NCBI GenBank assembly: GCA_027382625.1 | Contig: JAJKFJ010022657.1 | Span: forward strand, 1 to 64,000 | Direction: 5' to 3' | Origin: Tetmemena sp. SeJ-2015 | Lineage: Eukaryota > Ciliophora > Spirotrichea > Sporadotrichida > Oxytrichidae | Length of the DNA stretch: 64,000 bases | Part shown: piece after piece, positions 50,418 to 62,491 of the stretch | How positions within the stretch are numbered: position 1 is the stretch's first letter | Layout: every line of letters starts with the position of its first letter | Notes under the pieces: model-generated | Seen by the model: the letters and a program-made list of their open reading frames with translations, nothing else | The model's database searches: none | Told to the model about the DNA's origin: nothing | Translations under genes and position numbers: made by a program

Positions 50418-52462
50418 ATGATGAGTGTCATTCCAGAATCTACTCAAATATAAATGAAATAAGACTCTGAGGGATCACCTAAAACTGCTAAAATTTAGAT
50501 TTAAGATATGGACAACTAGAACTTAAAGAGTTAAAGTTAATGAATTTTTTAATTTAGAACTATAGCATTTTCAGGTAAACGTTCTTGACTTCGCAGTTCG
50601 AAGGAGTGGACTAAAAGAGGATTCCACTTTTAAAGAAAACTAATTCTCAAGCGTCATCAGGTGGAGATCATCAGACCACATCAAGCAGACATAAGTACGA
50701 TATTTAAGAAGATGGAGGAGACAACGATGATATAAAATGTTACTAATTTTTGAATAGTAAAAATGACATCTCTCACTCTGAAAGTGGTCACTCAGATGAT
50801 GATATAATAAGGTCTTTAACTAGGAGACATAATCAGAGAGCTCAGAAATCTAAATTCTCCAAAGATTAACTAGCTCAAAGTCCGAGAAAGAAAAAACTTG
50901 AGGTCAAAGTTCTGTATTTATTACTATACGTAACAGTGATATATTTAAAGTTCATCACAAGACAGTAAAGAATCTGTAGGCTATCAGAGACACCAACTAA
51001 AAAATAAACACAGAAATTGTTGACATCTAAGACAAAGTAATCTAACTCATCGATTCAAGTAAATGACATTATAAAATGAGATATACTGAGAGCAGTTGCA
51101 AAAGCTGAATTCTGAAAATACTTAGCTCAAGTGATAATTCTTGAATATGAAGTTTATACGTTCTTATCCATTTTGATTGACTGAATTGCTAAAGAAAGAC
51201 ATGATCGAGAGTAGAGTTAAGGCAAAAGATGATTTGAAATAACTTAAGCTATTGAAGACAGAAAACTTGGGCCTTCAATAGGAAATAAAGAGACTAGAAG
51301 CTAATGCCTTAAAGAGCTAAGAAAACGAGAAATTGTCAGTCATTAGAGAAATAAGTTTCTAATCCCAAAATGAATTGCTGTAGGATTTAATCTAATGCGG
51401 AGATCTCAAACTTAACTAAAGCTCTTCTTTAGATCTATCAGCTATCCCATTTATTCTATAAAACTCTAAAATTAAATGCCAAATGAATTTTTATATAATT
51501 TAAACTTGCTAAGCAAGCGACTGAAATTCGAAGGCTTAAAAATAAATCCAAGACTGATAAGAATGATTAATTTAAAATCATAATCCTCAATCGCAGCTTG
51601 GATAAAATTAGGATTATCTTAGTAAGATTTAGCAACAGCAAGCCAAATCATCTTCCTATAAGTCTAACTTGAATAAACATAATGCTGATATGTCCTTGCC
51701 GCTATAAATTAATAAACATACTTTAATAAGAAATTCTTAAAAATTAAGGAAGTGCTCCTCTCAAGACATTTAAACTTATTGTACTTTTAAAGATTTTATT
51801 TGATGAGAGAAGAGAATATGAAACCTTTGAATATAAGAGATTGCTTCAGATTAGAAAAGTATTTTGCTGTAGTCAATTAAAAATATAATATATCTTTAAG
51901 TCCATCCTCTAACAAATATCGTTCAAAGGAATATGAGAATTTAAATCTATATGGTCTGCTTAGCTCTAAAAGCAACCAGCAAAAGCTGAGGCGTTAATTT
52001 GAATAAGATAGCAGCAGACTTTAGAATAAACTTTCACTGGGAGGAGAATTTGCTTTTGATGAAATGAGTCAGGGTTTGATTCAGGCTTAGTCATTAGTTT
52101 CAATGAATGAAACACCCAGAGCTCATGGACTTATGATTGGGGGCTTTTCAAATTTAATTTTGAATTAAATTTGTTATGACTATAAATTTATTAGCCTTAA
52201 AGCACCAAGATACTAAGTTAGAATAGTTCGATAAGACAGGAAATAAAGAAGTTTGAATTATTCAAGCCTAGATAGGAGTATAATTTATATTTAGAGTTAG
52301 AAGAACGATCATCAGTAACTCTACCTCTCCTCCCAGCTTTCTCGCCACAAATATTTAATTGCAATCAATAAGTATTTTAAATCTTTATACCATTATAACC
52401 TTGCTTTTATTTTAAAAATATTCTAAATTATTTTTACTTTTATGACTGTTAAAATAATTTGA
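50418..52462 (+). CDS. coiled-coil protein with basic polar N terminus
   Basis: Two tandem ATG at 50418 (M-M-S-V-I-P-E-S-T-Q-I-Q). After an intron near 50.53-50.6 kb comes an acidic/basic polar region (E-D-G-G-D-N-D-D-I-K and S-P-R-K-K-K-L-E-V-K), an intron GTTCTGTATT...GTAACAG, then coiled coil (I-R-D-T-N-Q-K-I-N-T-E-I-V-D and L-Q-Q-E-I-K-R-L-E-A-N-A-L-K). The last long exon has L-S-L-G-G-E-F-A-F-D-E-M and ends at the TGA at 52460-52462. Introns between 51.05 and 51.95 kb are not placed. Possibly cytoskeletal; no family recognised. Confidence 0.6.
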
Positions 52463-52533
52463 TATAAGTATAGTTTACAAAAAAGAAAGATTACTATAAT
52501 TTAGAATATATAATTTACGTTTAAAAAGTTAAA

Positions 52534-53684
52534 ATGAGTGGCTTGATTTCTCATTCTGAAGTTTTTCCCTAATCCACCTTGGAGAAAAGCAATATAGATT
52601 ATATTAAACAGCAGTACCAGGTAAAGTGCGAAAATCTATTGATAGTAATTGACTCTGAACAAGAATCCTTGAGGAAGCAATTTCAATCAAAACTGAAACT
52701 AAACCAAGAGGAAGAAGGAGGGTAAGCTCATGAAAATGGTGAAGGAGAAATTAATGACTATGGTGCATAACTAAATTCAGATGGAAATTAAATTGGAAAC
52801 ACTGGTGAATAAGTAAACAATTCTAATGGAGATGAAATGGATCTGGAATAAAAAGTTACAATGATGAATCAGTTGCTAGGATAAAATGCATCCCCTTCTT
52901 AAGAAAGAGGAGAGTATTACTAAACTTTCAAATACCAGAGGTATGAGATATCTCAAGACTGCTATGATTCACAGAAAGCAATAGAGAGTGCGCTTGACTT
53001 CATTTCGGGGTTGAAATAGTTTAGAGCTGATCAAGCCAAGCCTCTTGAATAAAGGATGACGCACTCAGAGAAAGAAATTTAAGATACCAGCAGTTCAAAC
53101 TTAGCCTTAGAATAGCTTTTCTTAATTAAACTATAAGCCTAAGCTTTTGAGGAATAAATGTATATCGATGAATAATATTTTTATTCTTTATAGTTTAAAT
53201 GAGAGAGGTGATTAAGATAGCTTCAAACCTAAATTTGTGAATAAAAAGCAAAGAGAAGCAAACCAATTGGCTCAGAGGAGCACTGAAAACTAATTGCTAT
53301 AACTTTATTTATAACGAGTCAATGGAAGATTTAGATAATAAGACTGAAAGATTTTAATAAGAGTCCCAAAAAGTAAAGTTTGGAAGAATTAAAACAGCAA
53401 ATGCCAACAAAGTTTAAACTTAAACAAAAATTTCTGAAGAGCCAAGATAATAAGATAAAAGAGAAACTAACCCTATCTCTATAAATTTAATTGCATAATT
53501 AAAATGCTATGATTCAATCTTATTGAATGGAAATTTAGAAAAAGATGAAGAAGAGCAAGAGATTTAAAGCACATCTAAGTTGAATTCTGCTGATTCTTAA
53601 ATGTCGGATATCCAAAGTAATTAGAATACTGAAAATAAAACGAAGTTTAGCTTCAAAAAGAGGAAAATGATTAACTAAGAATGA
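52534..53684 (+). CDS. acidic Gln/Asn-rich protein
   Basis: ATG at 52534 (M-S-G-L-I-S-H-S-E-V-F-P-Q). The first frame is open for 222 codons to a TGA at 53200-53202, with many TAA/TAG Gln. Just after it a polar frame resumes (P-K-F-V-N-K-K-Q-R-E-A-N-Q), and then S-M-E-D-L-D-N-K-T-E-R-F-Q-Q-E to the TGA at 53682-53684, so one or two introns around 53.2-53.3 kb probably join them. The early part is helical (Q-R-Y-E-I-S-Q-D-C-Y-D-S-Q-K-A), the rest Glu/Lys/Ser-rich. The stop overlaps the ATG of the next frame as ATGA, so the two could be one gene with a 1-nt error. No domain recognised. Confidence 0.55.
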
Positions 53685-54951
53685 GAAATTTAGAAGATGC
53701 TTCTCAAAGCTTTAATTAATTTAAACTAATCTTAAATCAGTATAAAAAACTCAGAATTAGTAAGTTGATGTTTGTGGAATTGAAATATTTGCTAATAAAT
53801 AATTAGTTTTGTTTAATAGTCAAAGACTGTAAATTCTCACTACATAAGTACCATAGAATTATGAAAGAACTAAATACTCAAACTTTAGTAACTTCACTTC
53901 TCTTATATATGGCTTATAATGTTTTTGCTTTCCCTCTGAAACTGAATCTCTCTCAGTTTAAATTTTTAAATGCTAAATAAGTCTTGACTAGAGCGTAATT
54001 ACAGCTTGAGAAAATCCCTTTCGAATACCGCTAATCAATCAACGAAAGGAAAGTATATAGGTTAAAACAGAGAGTTCAACAATCCTCTCGCAATTAGCAA
54101 ATTTGTGAACAGCCAAAAAGAGGTGGTCCATCTGGCCCAAACACATCTCTTCCGGAAAGTCCTCCTTTATTTACTAAATTGCTAACTAAGTTGCAATTTT
54201 AATTCTATGAATGCATAAGTTTAGGATGTAAACAAATATTGACGTTGAAAACTTAGAAGTTAGCGAGGTATGTAAGTAATCACTTATTATAGAATAAGAT
54301 TAAGTGATTCCTCCTTCAACTCGGCTCTCTGATTTTTTGGTGTCTCAAAGAGACTCTCAAGTTTGCGATTTCAACTGTCAATAAAGCTTAGAGGCTGGCT
54401 TAAACAAGCAACTCCAAGTAAACTATTTGAGGATCCCCTATCCAAGAAAGAGAAGTAGCAGCTCTTATTTGAAAGTTAAAGAAGACCATTTCAAAATTGG
54501 GGAACAGGGAGCTTTTTCAGACCCTGCTGATTTCAAAAAGTCACAATCTCAAGTTTACCCAGACCAATTTAAGTTTAAACTTAGTGAGTTTACTTTTCAA
54601 TTTGTGAAGGAAGTGACATCATCCTTATCAAGGAATCATCTCAGCTTAGGCCAAGAAAATCAAGTAGCCTCCCTTTCTAAGTAAATATCACTCTTGAGCA
54701 CTAACTCTTTTAAAATCAGAGCTAAAGCAAGTTAATCTTACTCCAGATAAGACTAACCACTAAATATGCTATTATTATATTTCTCTAAAATTTAGACTGC
54801 TCTACTTAAATTTCGATAAACGATGATTACTAAATATCAAATTCCAGATAGCAGAGAGAGTAATTTAAAAATAACAGGCACGACTATCATCACAATATTA
54901 TAAAGTCCTTAAATTTATCCCAAAATTATACCTCTTCTAACTCTCAAATGA
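53681..54951 (+). CDS. basic Ser/Gln-rich protein
   Basis: ATG at 53681 (M-R-N-L-E-D-A-S-Q-S-F-N-Q-F-K) opens a frame that runs cleanly to about 54.23 kb. A 29-nt intron (GTAAACAAAT...AACTTAG, about 54228-54256) shifts in phase to S-E-V-C-K-Q-S-L-I-I-E-Q-D, P-P-S-T-R-L-S-D-F-L-V-S-Q-R and F-K-F-K-L-S-E-F-T-F-Q-F-V-K-E, ending at the TGA at 54949-54951. One hydrophobic stretch near residue 80 (L-L-L-Y-M-A-Y-N-V-F-A-F) could be membrane or a mis-called intron. It may be the 3' half of the gene before it. Family unknown. Confidence 0.55.
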
Positions 54952-54984
54952 ATAGAAAATTCTATCATCTTTCAAGTTTATAAA

Positions 54985-56514
54985 ATGAAATAAGAAGAGT
55001 CTAATTAAATATCAGAGCTGCTTCAGGACTACGCTAGTCAAGGAAACTGTATCCCTAACTTTACTTGCTCGGATAATAGCGACTATCAAGAGAGAGATTA
55101 GAATGCAACTACTGTGCTAAAGAATGGGAAAGTGATTAACTGGGATAAATTTGTTTACTTAAGCACAGAGCAACACATACTAGATAGGAAGAGACAAAGA
55201 AATACAAACTCATGTTTATAAAAGTTAAGTTTTTTTTGCAAGCATCATAAATTAAGATAAAATATCATTCAATGCTTAATTGAATTAAAATTAATTTAAA
55301 CTCTGAATTTTTGACACTGAAAGTAAATAGGTTAAGGTTAACCAACTCAAGTCAGCGGAGTTCTCAAATTCAAATTACTGATTAGTAGTAATAGCACTCT
55401 GAGTATTTGAACTTGCCAGAGCTTTGCCAGAATAAAAGTAACTAGCCTAACTCCACTCTAAGTATAAATTTGAGAAAGACGATAGAGAGCAGATCTCTCT
55501 CCTCCCGTAAATACAATTCTAACGATAAGAGCGAAGTAAACACTTCTAGCTTTATCTCAGACATTGAAGGAAGTACTACTCAAGATGATTCGTTAGCTCA
55601 ATAGAGATAGAGTAGAGAATATTCCTCCTAACTTGATTCTTCCTCTAAGAAGTCAAAATTCGAAAAGTCAAAGTTTGCGCAAAGGTTAACCAAAGAACAA
55701 ACCGACGGAAAAGTCAGAAATCAAGAACTTCTCAGAGTTTAGTCCAAAATAAGGAAGCTTATTAAAATGAAATATTTATAAGCTTTTGGATCAACAAGTT
55801 GAAAAATTCAATCAATATAAGATGCAATGCTTTTTAAATTATTTATTCAGTCACAAGATGCGCCTATCAAAAGCTAAAATTGATAGCTTCAATTCTTCGA
55901 TAGCCGTGAGTGAGCTTCCACTTTTCGATAGCTAACCTAAAAATTTATACTCTTTAACTCTTATATAGACTTCCATAAATGATTATGATAACCTGAGAAG
56001 TTGCATATCTTTAAAGAGGAGAGGCATGCTGATGCTGACCTCACTGAATCTTTTATTAATTAGCGAGTGGTAATTAATAGAAGCAGAATTTAATAAGAAA
56101 ACTAAAGTCACTTAGAATCAGACCACCAGAAACTACTCTATTTATTATTTTCCATAACTAAGCCTTTAAGTAAATGGAAGGATAAGGCTCCATTTAAACT
56201 TTAGTTTGAACTATTTTTGAATATCTCCCAAAAATCAATATCATCCTGAAATGAACAATTAATGTTAGTTTAAGATTTCATTAAGAAGATCACAATACAC
56301 ATAAATAAATAGTATAACCCTTAATCCCTTAATAAATACACAAAATGACCTTCAAAGCCATTTGATAAAGAAGTATGAAATAATGAGCATATTTTTATAG
56401 CAACCATCATCCTAACTAAGGAAGCTAGTACTAATATTTAATAAGAAAAGTTTTAATCAAGAACTAATGACTTAGCTCTATTTAATTAATTAACACCTTA
56501 ATTTAAAGTAGTGA
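54985..56514 (+). CDS. polar protein with helical C terminus, unrecognised
   Basis: ATG at 54985 (M-K-Q-E-E-S-N-Q-I-S-E-L-L-Q-D-Y), a short Cys-containing region (N-C-I-P-N-F-T-C-S-D-N-S-D), an intron region near 55.2-55.33 kb, then a long Ser-rich exon (D-I-E-G-S-T-T-Q-D-D-S and S-S-K-K-S-K-F-E-K-S-K). After a frame change near 55.8 kb come basic helical exons (Y-K-M-Q-C-F-L-N-Y-L-F-S-H-K-M-R-L), ending K-Q at the TGA at 56512-56514. It is 33 bp from the stop of the previous gene. No domain found. Confidence 0.55.
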
Positions 56515-56580
56515 TTCATAGTCTATTCAAATTTTGAGTATGTTATAGCAAGAAATATCCTATAAATTAAGTTGAATTTT

Positions 56581-57130
56581 TCATTCTCCATGATTTTAAA
56601 TAGCAAAAGAGCCAAGGTTAGAATTAACAAGACCCCCTTTTTATGTAACAGACATCAGATTGCAATATTTGACTTTCTTTTATTGGACTGCATTTCCTCT
56701 GTGAGAATGGATTTGAGTGCTGGAGGGCGACTATATAGAGGAATGATGATCTCCTCCAGGATTTGAATTCTGCTTTGGAAAGTAAACATTATTTGACTCG
56801 TCTATAACTTCTTGCTCAAAGAATTTCAGCTCCTTCCCTGTCAGGTCTATTCTAGCCTAAATACTAACTAACCATTTGCATTTTGTTAGATAAGTTAAAT
56901 CTAGTTGCACAATATCATTCCCTCTATTCTTAAATTAAATTGGTGAACTTAAACTCAGATCTGGGAGCAAAATCTCCTCCGTTTTCAGCATTAGATGGAA
57001 TTGTCTTTGCCAGTTTATTATAGAGCTGTAGGCAGTTGCTCGCTATCAAATGATATTAAGAGTGATTCTGGAAGTAGTTGAGAAGACTCTCTGAATTCCT
57101 ACTCACCACTTCAGTCTTCAAATAAATATA
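56581..57130 (-). CDS. small protein, two or more exons
   Basis: The minus frame near 57.1 kb gives E-S-L-L-N-Y-F-Q-N-H-S-Q-Y-H-L and L-Q-L-Y-N-K-L-A-K-T-I-P, then a break near 56.90 kb. The second part reads G-K-E-L-K-F-F-E-Q-E-V-I-D-E-S and a Ser/His/Gln-rich C terminus (G-D-H-H-S-S-I-Q-S-P-S-S) to the TGA at 56581-56583. The start codon and the middle splice are not resolved, and the left end of the first exon (about 57130) is approximate. Convergent with the plus gene ending at 56514. Family unknown. Confidence 0.5.
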
Positions 57131-57248
57131 AAAACGGATTTTAGCATACCAAAATACTAATTCTTTAACTTAATTAGAGGAAAATATATTAAAATATATG
57201 CACTTTTCATAAAATTAATATATTAAAGCATCTAAGACAAAGTAAAGC

Positions 57249-59044
57249 ATGTAATAAGAAAACAGCAAGAAGAATTTCTAATGGGCTACTAAGTTTGGAT
57301 GCATAAACAGGAAGCTATTGTCAGGCAACTTGTCTAATTTATATTAATTTTTGTTGTTGACAAGCTACAGGAGAAATTAGCACACTAAGATGAGAAAGAC
57401 TTGAAAATTGAAGAGCTAGTAGGAATGCTATAGCATGAGTATCATCTGTAAGTCACACAGGATGAGCAGTTGCAACTAAATCAGTTGCAATTTTAATACA
57501 GAGATTTTTACCTATTAATTTTAATATCATTTAGGAAGCTATCCCTTCGATTATTGAGTAAGACTCGAACTCTGACATTAATCATATGCAAAATATCAAA
57601 TCATTTACTGTATCATGTTTTTAAATCAACAGTAATAATTTGTGATATCTAATGAGGGAAATATGAACAAGTTTAAGAGATTCTTAGAAGAACTTTTTGA
57701 GTCTAAACTCGGATAAAACAGAGAGAAAGATGAGCTCACTCTTTATTTCAAGAATTTAGACTAAGGGTATAGGAAAATCATTGTCAAGCAAGCTTAAATT
57801 ATTTTGAGGAAAGCTTAAAGAAAAGCTAAAAGTAAAAAATGAACTACAAATAAAACAAGCACTTTCGAAGAGTGCTAGCAAATACTCACTGCAACAGAGT
57901 CCTTCTAGATTAATTTTTTCATCTTTACTTATTTTTTGGATTAGTGCTAGGTAAATAAGATCATTTTGGATAGGTGCAGAAATTCATGGATTTACTAATC
58001 CTTAATTATTGAAGTTTTTTATGGATGAAAGGAGCCTCTTTCCTCAATCCTAAATATATCTAGCTCTCAAGCTTCTTAAAAAACTAATTTATAATTAGCC
58101 GCTAGAAAACATTACAGAACTTTTTGAAAGAGATGCATAATCACTTATTGAAGGAGATATTAACAGTCTTAAAAATCTCTTAGAAACTTAAATTTCCTTT
58201 AATTTCCTTGAAACCTTGGACTCCACTTAGGTTGCTTCAAAAATTACATTTTAAACTTTCTCTAACAAAAATGCAAAGACCCTCTAATGCTACCAGTTTA
58301 CTAAATATATGGCTCAAAGAAACACCCCACACTTGGCTAAAAGAAATTCTCAGTTGATCATAAATACAGCGATAGCTCTAAATTATGAGTAAGCGAGTGA
58401 GGCAAATAATTTCTGATCAGCAATATTCTAATTAGAAGAGTAAAGATCAAGCCACATAGAAAAGTAGCACTTCTAATTCCAAATAGCTAAATCAATGGGA
58501 TAGCAGCAGTATACTTCTAGCGAAGTCTACTCATAATACTCAAATAAATCTCAATGGGGGCTTGAGTGGTCAGGCACCTCTTATTCTTCCTAAGATATCT
58601 AAACTTACTTAGTGAATTTAATATTTAGTCTGAGTATCTTAAATTTTACCTCGTCAATGCTATCTGAAAAGAGGAAAGAAATCCTTGATATTCTCAGACC
58701 AGACAGAAAGAGAGCTGTCTCAAATTTATTGAGCATAAACAACAATCACACTTTTGATGCCAAAAACATTCGCACTCAGCCTTCATTCAATGCTCAAAAG
58801 AATAGATCACCAGAGTCTCTAGTTGCACAGGGAGAAAGCCCAGAGAAGAAGGCTTTTAATTTCCAGATCAAAAGCTAAAACTATTCAAGATAGTGATTTA
58901 AGGAGCTATCCTCCCAGCTTGTTTTTAAATTTAAATATTTTGCTTTCAAGGAATGGCAGCAAGATTGCGATTAGCAAATTCCCTACACCTAAACCCAAAG
59001 AGTCAAAGAGCAAAGAGCTTTAAATTATAGTAACTTATGAATGA
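57249..59044 (+). CDS. multi-exon helical protein
   Basis: Possible start at the ATG at 57249 (M-Q-Q-E-N-S-K-K-N-F-Q-W). Coiled-coil exons follow (D-E-K-D-L-K-I-E-E-L-V-G-M-L-Q and F-K-R-F-L-E-E-L-F-E-S-K-L). The part from 57.9 to 58.6 kb is helical but with unresolved introns. A clear exon from about 58612 reads S-E-K-R-K-E-I-L-D-I-L-R-P-D-R-K-R and S-P-E-S-L-V-A-Q-G-E-S-P-E-K-K, and the end gives P-T-P-K-P-K-E-S-K-S-K-E-L before the TGA at 59042-59044. No family recognised. The last exons are the best supported. Confidence 0.5.
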
Positions 59045-59139
59045 GAAATATAGTAGAGTTTTCTCATTACAATTATAGTTTAGCAAGAATTTAAGATATA
59101 TCTATTATGAAGATCAATCAATATAGAAATAAAGATGCT

Positions 59140-59854
59140 TCAAACTTGAAATTGATAAGAGAATCTATCAAACTCTTCAGTTATTTTCCTAAGTAGGTTT
59201 TGCATTCTTCTATCGGTGTACCTTGGGTCATCTACTTGCCTGAACTTAAACACGTTTGTCTTATATTTTCAAGATTGTCAAAATTAAGTATATGTGATTG
59301 AAATTTAAATAAATTTGCTTGCTGTAAAAGAGAACTAGTGATTCTAATTTTAATATTTCAGCAGTAAAAATCTTACGGATATAGCTTTTCAGTCTTCAAA
59401 GCTCTTGCAATTTCCTAATCCATGAGATACACTTTCTCTTATATAATAAAAAATGCTTCTCTGCATCAGTCTTAAACTTAGTAGGTCTAGCTTTGAATGA
59501 CACTGTCTCCTCATGCTACTCAAGCTTTTCTCTGAGTCTTTCATTTTCAAATTCAAGTCTTTTCTCCTTGAGGTTCTTTTTCTTGTCACTTATGGTGGTG
59601 TTTGAGACTGCTTATTTATCAAGTTTTTGGTCTTGCTGCTTCTTCTTATCAAGGTTTTTCTGTACTGTGGATTCGAATTTGGGGTCAAATATCATGTCTA
59701 TTTCCTCTTGTGTGAAGAGGGGCTTTGGTTTAGAGGGATCTTCGAGTGGCACATATTTTTGCTGGAGGTAGCGGGGCACAGTTCGCTCACTAAAGTTGTT
59801 AGGGCCATCATTATTCACAGTTGCGTTAGTATTCGCTGAGTAATCTGCAGCCAT
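59140..59854 (-). CDS. coiled-coil protein of about 190 residues
   Basis: ATG at 59854 (M-A-A-D-Y-S-A-N-T-N-A-T-V). The first exon carries R-T-V-P-R-Y-L-Q-Q-K-Y-V-P-L-E-D-P and F-T-Q-E-E-I-D-M-I-F-D-P, then a strong coiled coil (L-K-E-K-R-L-E-F-E-N-E-R-L-R-E-K). If read straight it stops at a TGA at 59396, but splicing gives E-I-A-R-A-L-K-T-E-K-L-Y-P and then a last exon F-R-Q-V-D-D-P-R-Y-T-D-R-R-M-Q-N-L-L, ending at the TGA at 59140-59142. I prefer the spliced form for its composition. Divergent from the Yip1-family gene with 131 bp between starts. Form and motif content recall conserved ciliary coiled-coil proteins, not proven. Confidence 0.65.
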
Positions 59855-59985
59855 ATTTTCTGATTTCGGAGTTTCTGGGTCAAGCTATAAAATTCACTAT
59901 ATGAATTCCTTGATGATTGATATTCGGAGAGTTAATTATAAATATTGAATTAGAAATTTATTATCCTTAGTAGGAAAAACAAGCA
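59855..59985. promoter_or_regulatory. 131-bp divergent promoter
   Basis: Whole space between the minus coiled-coil gene and the plus Yip1-family gene. AT-rich; no motif recognised. Confidence 0.4.
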
Positions 59986-61596
59986 ATGAAAAACACAACA
60001 GGAGGAAACTTAGGCAATAATCCCTTTGCCTATTCGCTCTAATAGAAAGGCAATTAGCAGAAGAAGAATTAAGCTCCCAACTTAATCTAAGCTCCTTTTG
60101 GAGGAGTGTCATCTTCTGAACAATCATTTTCTCAGGATAATGATGATTAAAATTCTAACATTGAATCTAGTGTTTAAAATTAATGATGATTTCAATTTCA
60201 CTGCTGATCAGCCTCCAGAATACTTCCCATCTTCAATTCAAGATAACATCGGCTAGGCTCAACAACAAACTACCATCGATTTCGGAGGCGCAGCTGGTTT
60301 CCAGCCAAAGCAGTTTGAAAAGGGGACCCTTGGCGCTCAAATTATTAACACCAACAATATCTTGCCAGACGGGAGTCCTGCTGGAACCCTAAGGCAAAGT
60401 GCCTTTACTTAAGTCAATCCATAGAAAAAGAATGACTCATAATCATTGATTTTAGAAATACTTAATCAAATTTTTAGAACTGCCAAGGGGAAGTCTATCA
60501 AAATTAAAGACCTCCTTTCAACAGCAACTAGAGACAGCCCCCATAAGGCTATAGCCATCAGCAAGAGCAGGTTTATCAAGAGAACTATAATTAAAACTCT
60601 TATCAAAGCAGGCTAAGTGAGGAAGCAGTCTCTCTTGATGAAATCTAATAAGATGACTCCTACTCGACGTCATCTTTCCATTCTAATCAAAAGTTAATGT
60701 TTATTTTTAAGAAAAAGTTTAGCAAGCAGTCAACTTACAACCCTCAACAGTAAAATGTTAGACAGCAGCCATTATTTGGGAAGACCAAATCAAATTTGAA
60801 AATTCCCAATAAATTCATATGTTATTTATTGATTATCTAAAATTTAATCCTTTTAAATAAATATTTTTTAAAAAATAATTTGAATAGAGGAGAATATCAA
60901 AATTATTTTCTTAGATAAGTTCTAAATTTTAAAACAAGGAGAATCTTAAACTTACAACGGAGATGAAGAAGATGAGATTCCTCTTCTTGAAGGTAACAAA
61001 ATTTCCTAATATTTTAAGAAAAACTTTCTCGTATCTTGCTTAATCTAATTTCTCTATAGACTTAGGGATTGATCTAGAAAGAATAAAGTAGAAGCTACTT
61101 TCAGTCATAACTCAAAGAGGGATAAAAGAGAATGCTGATTATGATGACATGGCTGGCCCATTTTTGGTTATTGTGATCTTTGGATTCTTCCTTCTTCTGG
61201 TAAGTTTACAAAATCGAAACTTCAAGTTATTAAATGACTTTATAGAAAGGAAAAGTACAGTTTGGTTACATTTATGGGTTTGGTTTGACAGGTTGTCTTG
61301 GAATATACTTCATCATAAATCTCTTAAGCAAGAAAACTCAATATGTGGAACTCTACAAGACCTCAAGTATTTTAGGGTACTCTCTGATGCCCTTTACAAT
61401 CCTTGCTCTGATCTCTATCTTCGTAGAGTTAAATAACTTATTCGGAGGATTGGTATCCTTGGTGATGATTATTTGGTCAACAACTACTGCTACGAGATAC
61501 TTCGAATACGGCTTAGATATGGAAGATAAAAAGTATCTGGTTGCATACCCCATATCCCTCTTCTACTTTGTTTTCATGTTACTTAGTGTGTTTTGA
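59986..61596 (+). CDS. Yip1-domain (YIPF5-like) Golgi membrane protein
   Basis: Last exons exact: up to 60992, intron 60993-61059, exon 61060-61199, intron 61200-61245, exon 61246-61596 (TGA at 61594-61596). The spliced protein reads E-I-P-L-L-E-D-L-G-I-D-L-E-R-I, then D-D-M-A-G-P-F-L-V-I-V-I-F-G-F, then K-V-Q-F-G-Y-I-Y-G-F-G, then five membrane helices ending K-Y-L-V-A-Y-P-I-S-L-F-Y. This is the Yip1 order (LL-E-L-GI motif, then D-x-AGP, then the transmembrane bundle). Known: Yip1/YIPF5 proteins work with Rab GTPases in ER-to-Golgi traffic. The N-terminal third from the ATG at 59986 is Gln/Pro-rich and has two unresolved frame changes (near 60.18 and 60.45 kb), so its exons are approximate, and the Gln-rich start could belong to a separate gene. 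Confidence 0.88.
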
Positions 61597-61715
61597 AGAT
61601 TCAAAGCTGCAATAAAGCATATATATCTTGTAAATTAATTCTTCTCTATTCAAATACATGTGAGACTTTTACATTGACAATAGAAATTTCTTAATTAAGA
61701 TAGAGATTCGCTCAC

Positions 61716-62237
61716 TCATCTAGAGAGCATCTTTACTTGCTTCATAGCATCAGTAAGGTCTTTATCGTACATGTCTATTCTTTCAAATGCGGAAACCACT
61801 GCTTCTTAACTGTATTAGTTCATGTTACTCAGCTATAGTGCACTTCTCTTTGCAAGCAATCTCAACTCCTTTTCGAATGAGAAAGATCTGAGCAGCTCAA
61901 ACTTCTTTTTGTCGTCCATTAGTGATTAGAAATACGAGAATTTCTAATCAGTTTTGTTACTCTTTTAAGGATTCTACCCTTCCTCCTCTTGAGGAGCCTC
62001 CTCATTATTATTACTCTTTTTGTCTTTTGCATCTTTACTATTATCTTGAGAGAATTATTTAAGTTCGATCAAAAGTCTCTCCCATCTTCCAGTGACGGCG
62101 ACTAAGTGACCTAAGTCACGAGGAGAAAGGCCATGAGTGTAGATGTTAGACAAGTTTTTGATTAGCTTTAACAAGATTTTGAGTTCCTTCACGTGCTCCA
62201 AGCTCATTGAATTCAGATTTTTTAGTTTATAATACAT
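61716..62237 (-). CDS. helical charged protein, 173 residues
   Basis: The ATG at 62237 (M-Y-Y-K-L-K-N-L-N-S-M-S-L-E-H-V-K-E-L) opens one frame to the TGA at 61716-61718 with no intron needed. Amphipathic helices (I-L-L-K-L-I-K-N-L-S-N-I-Y), then L-S-P-R-D-L-G-H-L-V-A-V-T-G-R-W-E-R-L-L, then an Asn/Glu-rich linker, then charged helices to the end. TAA/TAG encode Gln several times. It may be the C-terminal exon of something longer, since the ATG is preceded by AT-rich DNA and could be internal. No family recognised. Confidence 0.6.
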
Positions 62238-62491
62238 ATTATATTAAAAGAATGGCCAACTGCTTCATAAAATATAAGAGGAGTTTAAAACCACTCTGGT
62301 AAATAAATATATATGCATGATATAAATAACACAACCCCAAAGTTATAGGCTATTATGCCAGTGCCTTGATCTCTATTCCTTAAAAATTGTAAATTCGTAT
62401 AGAGTGAGATACTGTTTATTCTACAAAATTTAAGCTTAAAATAATCAGATTCTACTTTTTTATCCAGTGATTAACCTTAATAGAAGACCTT

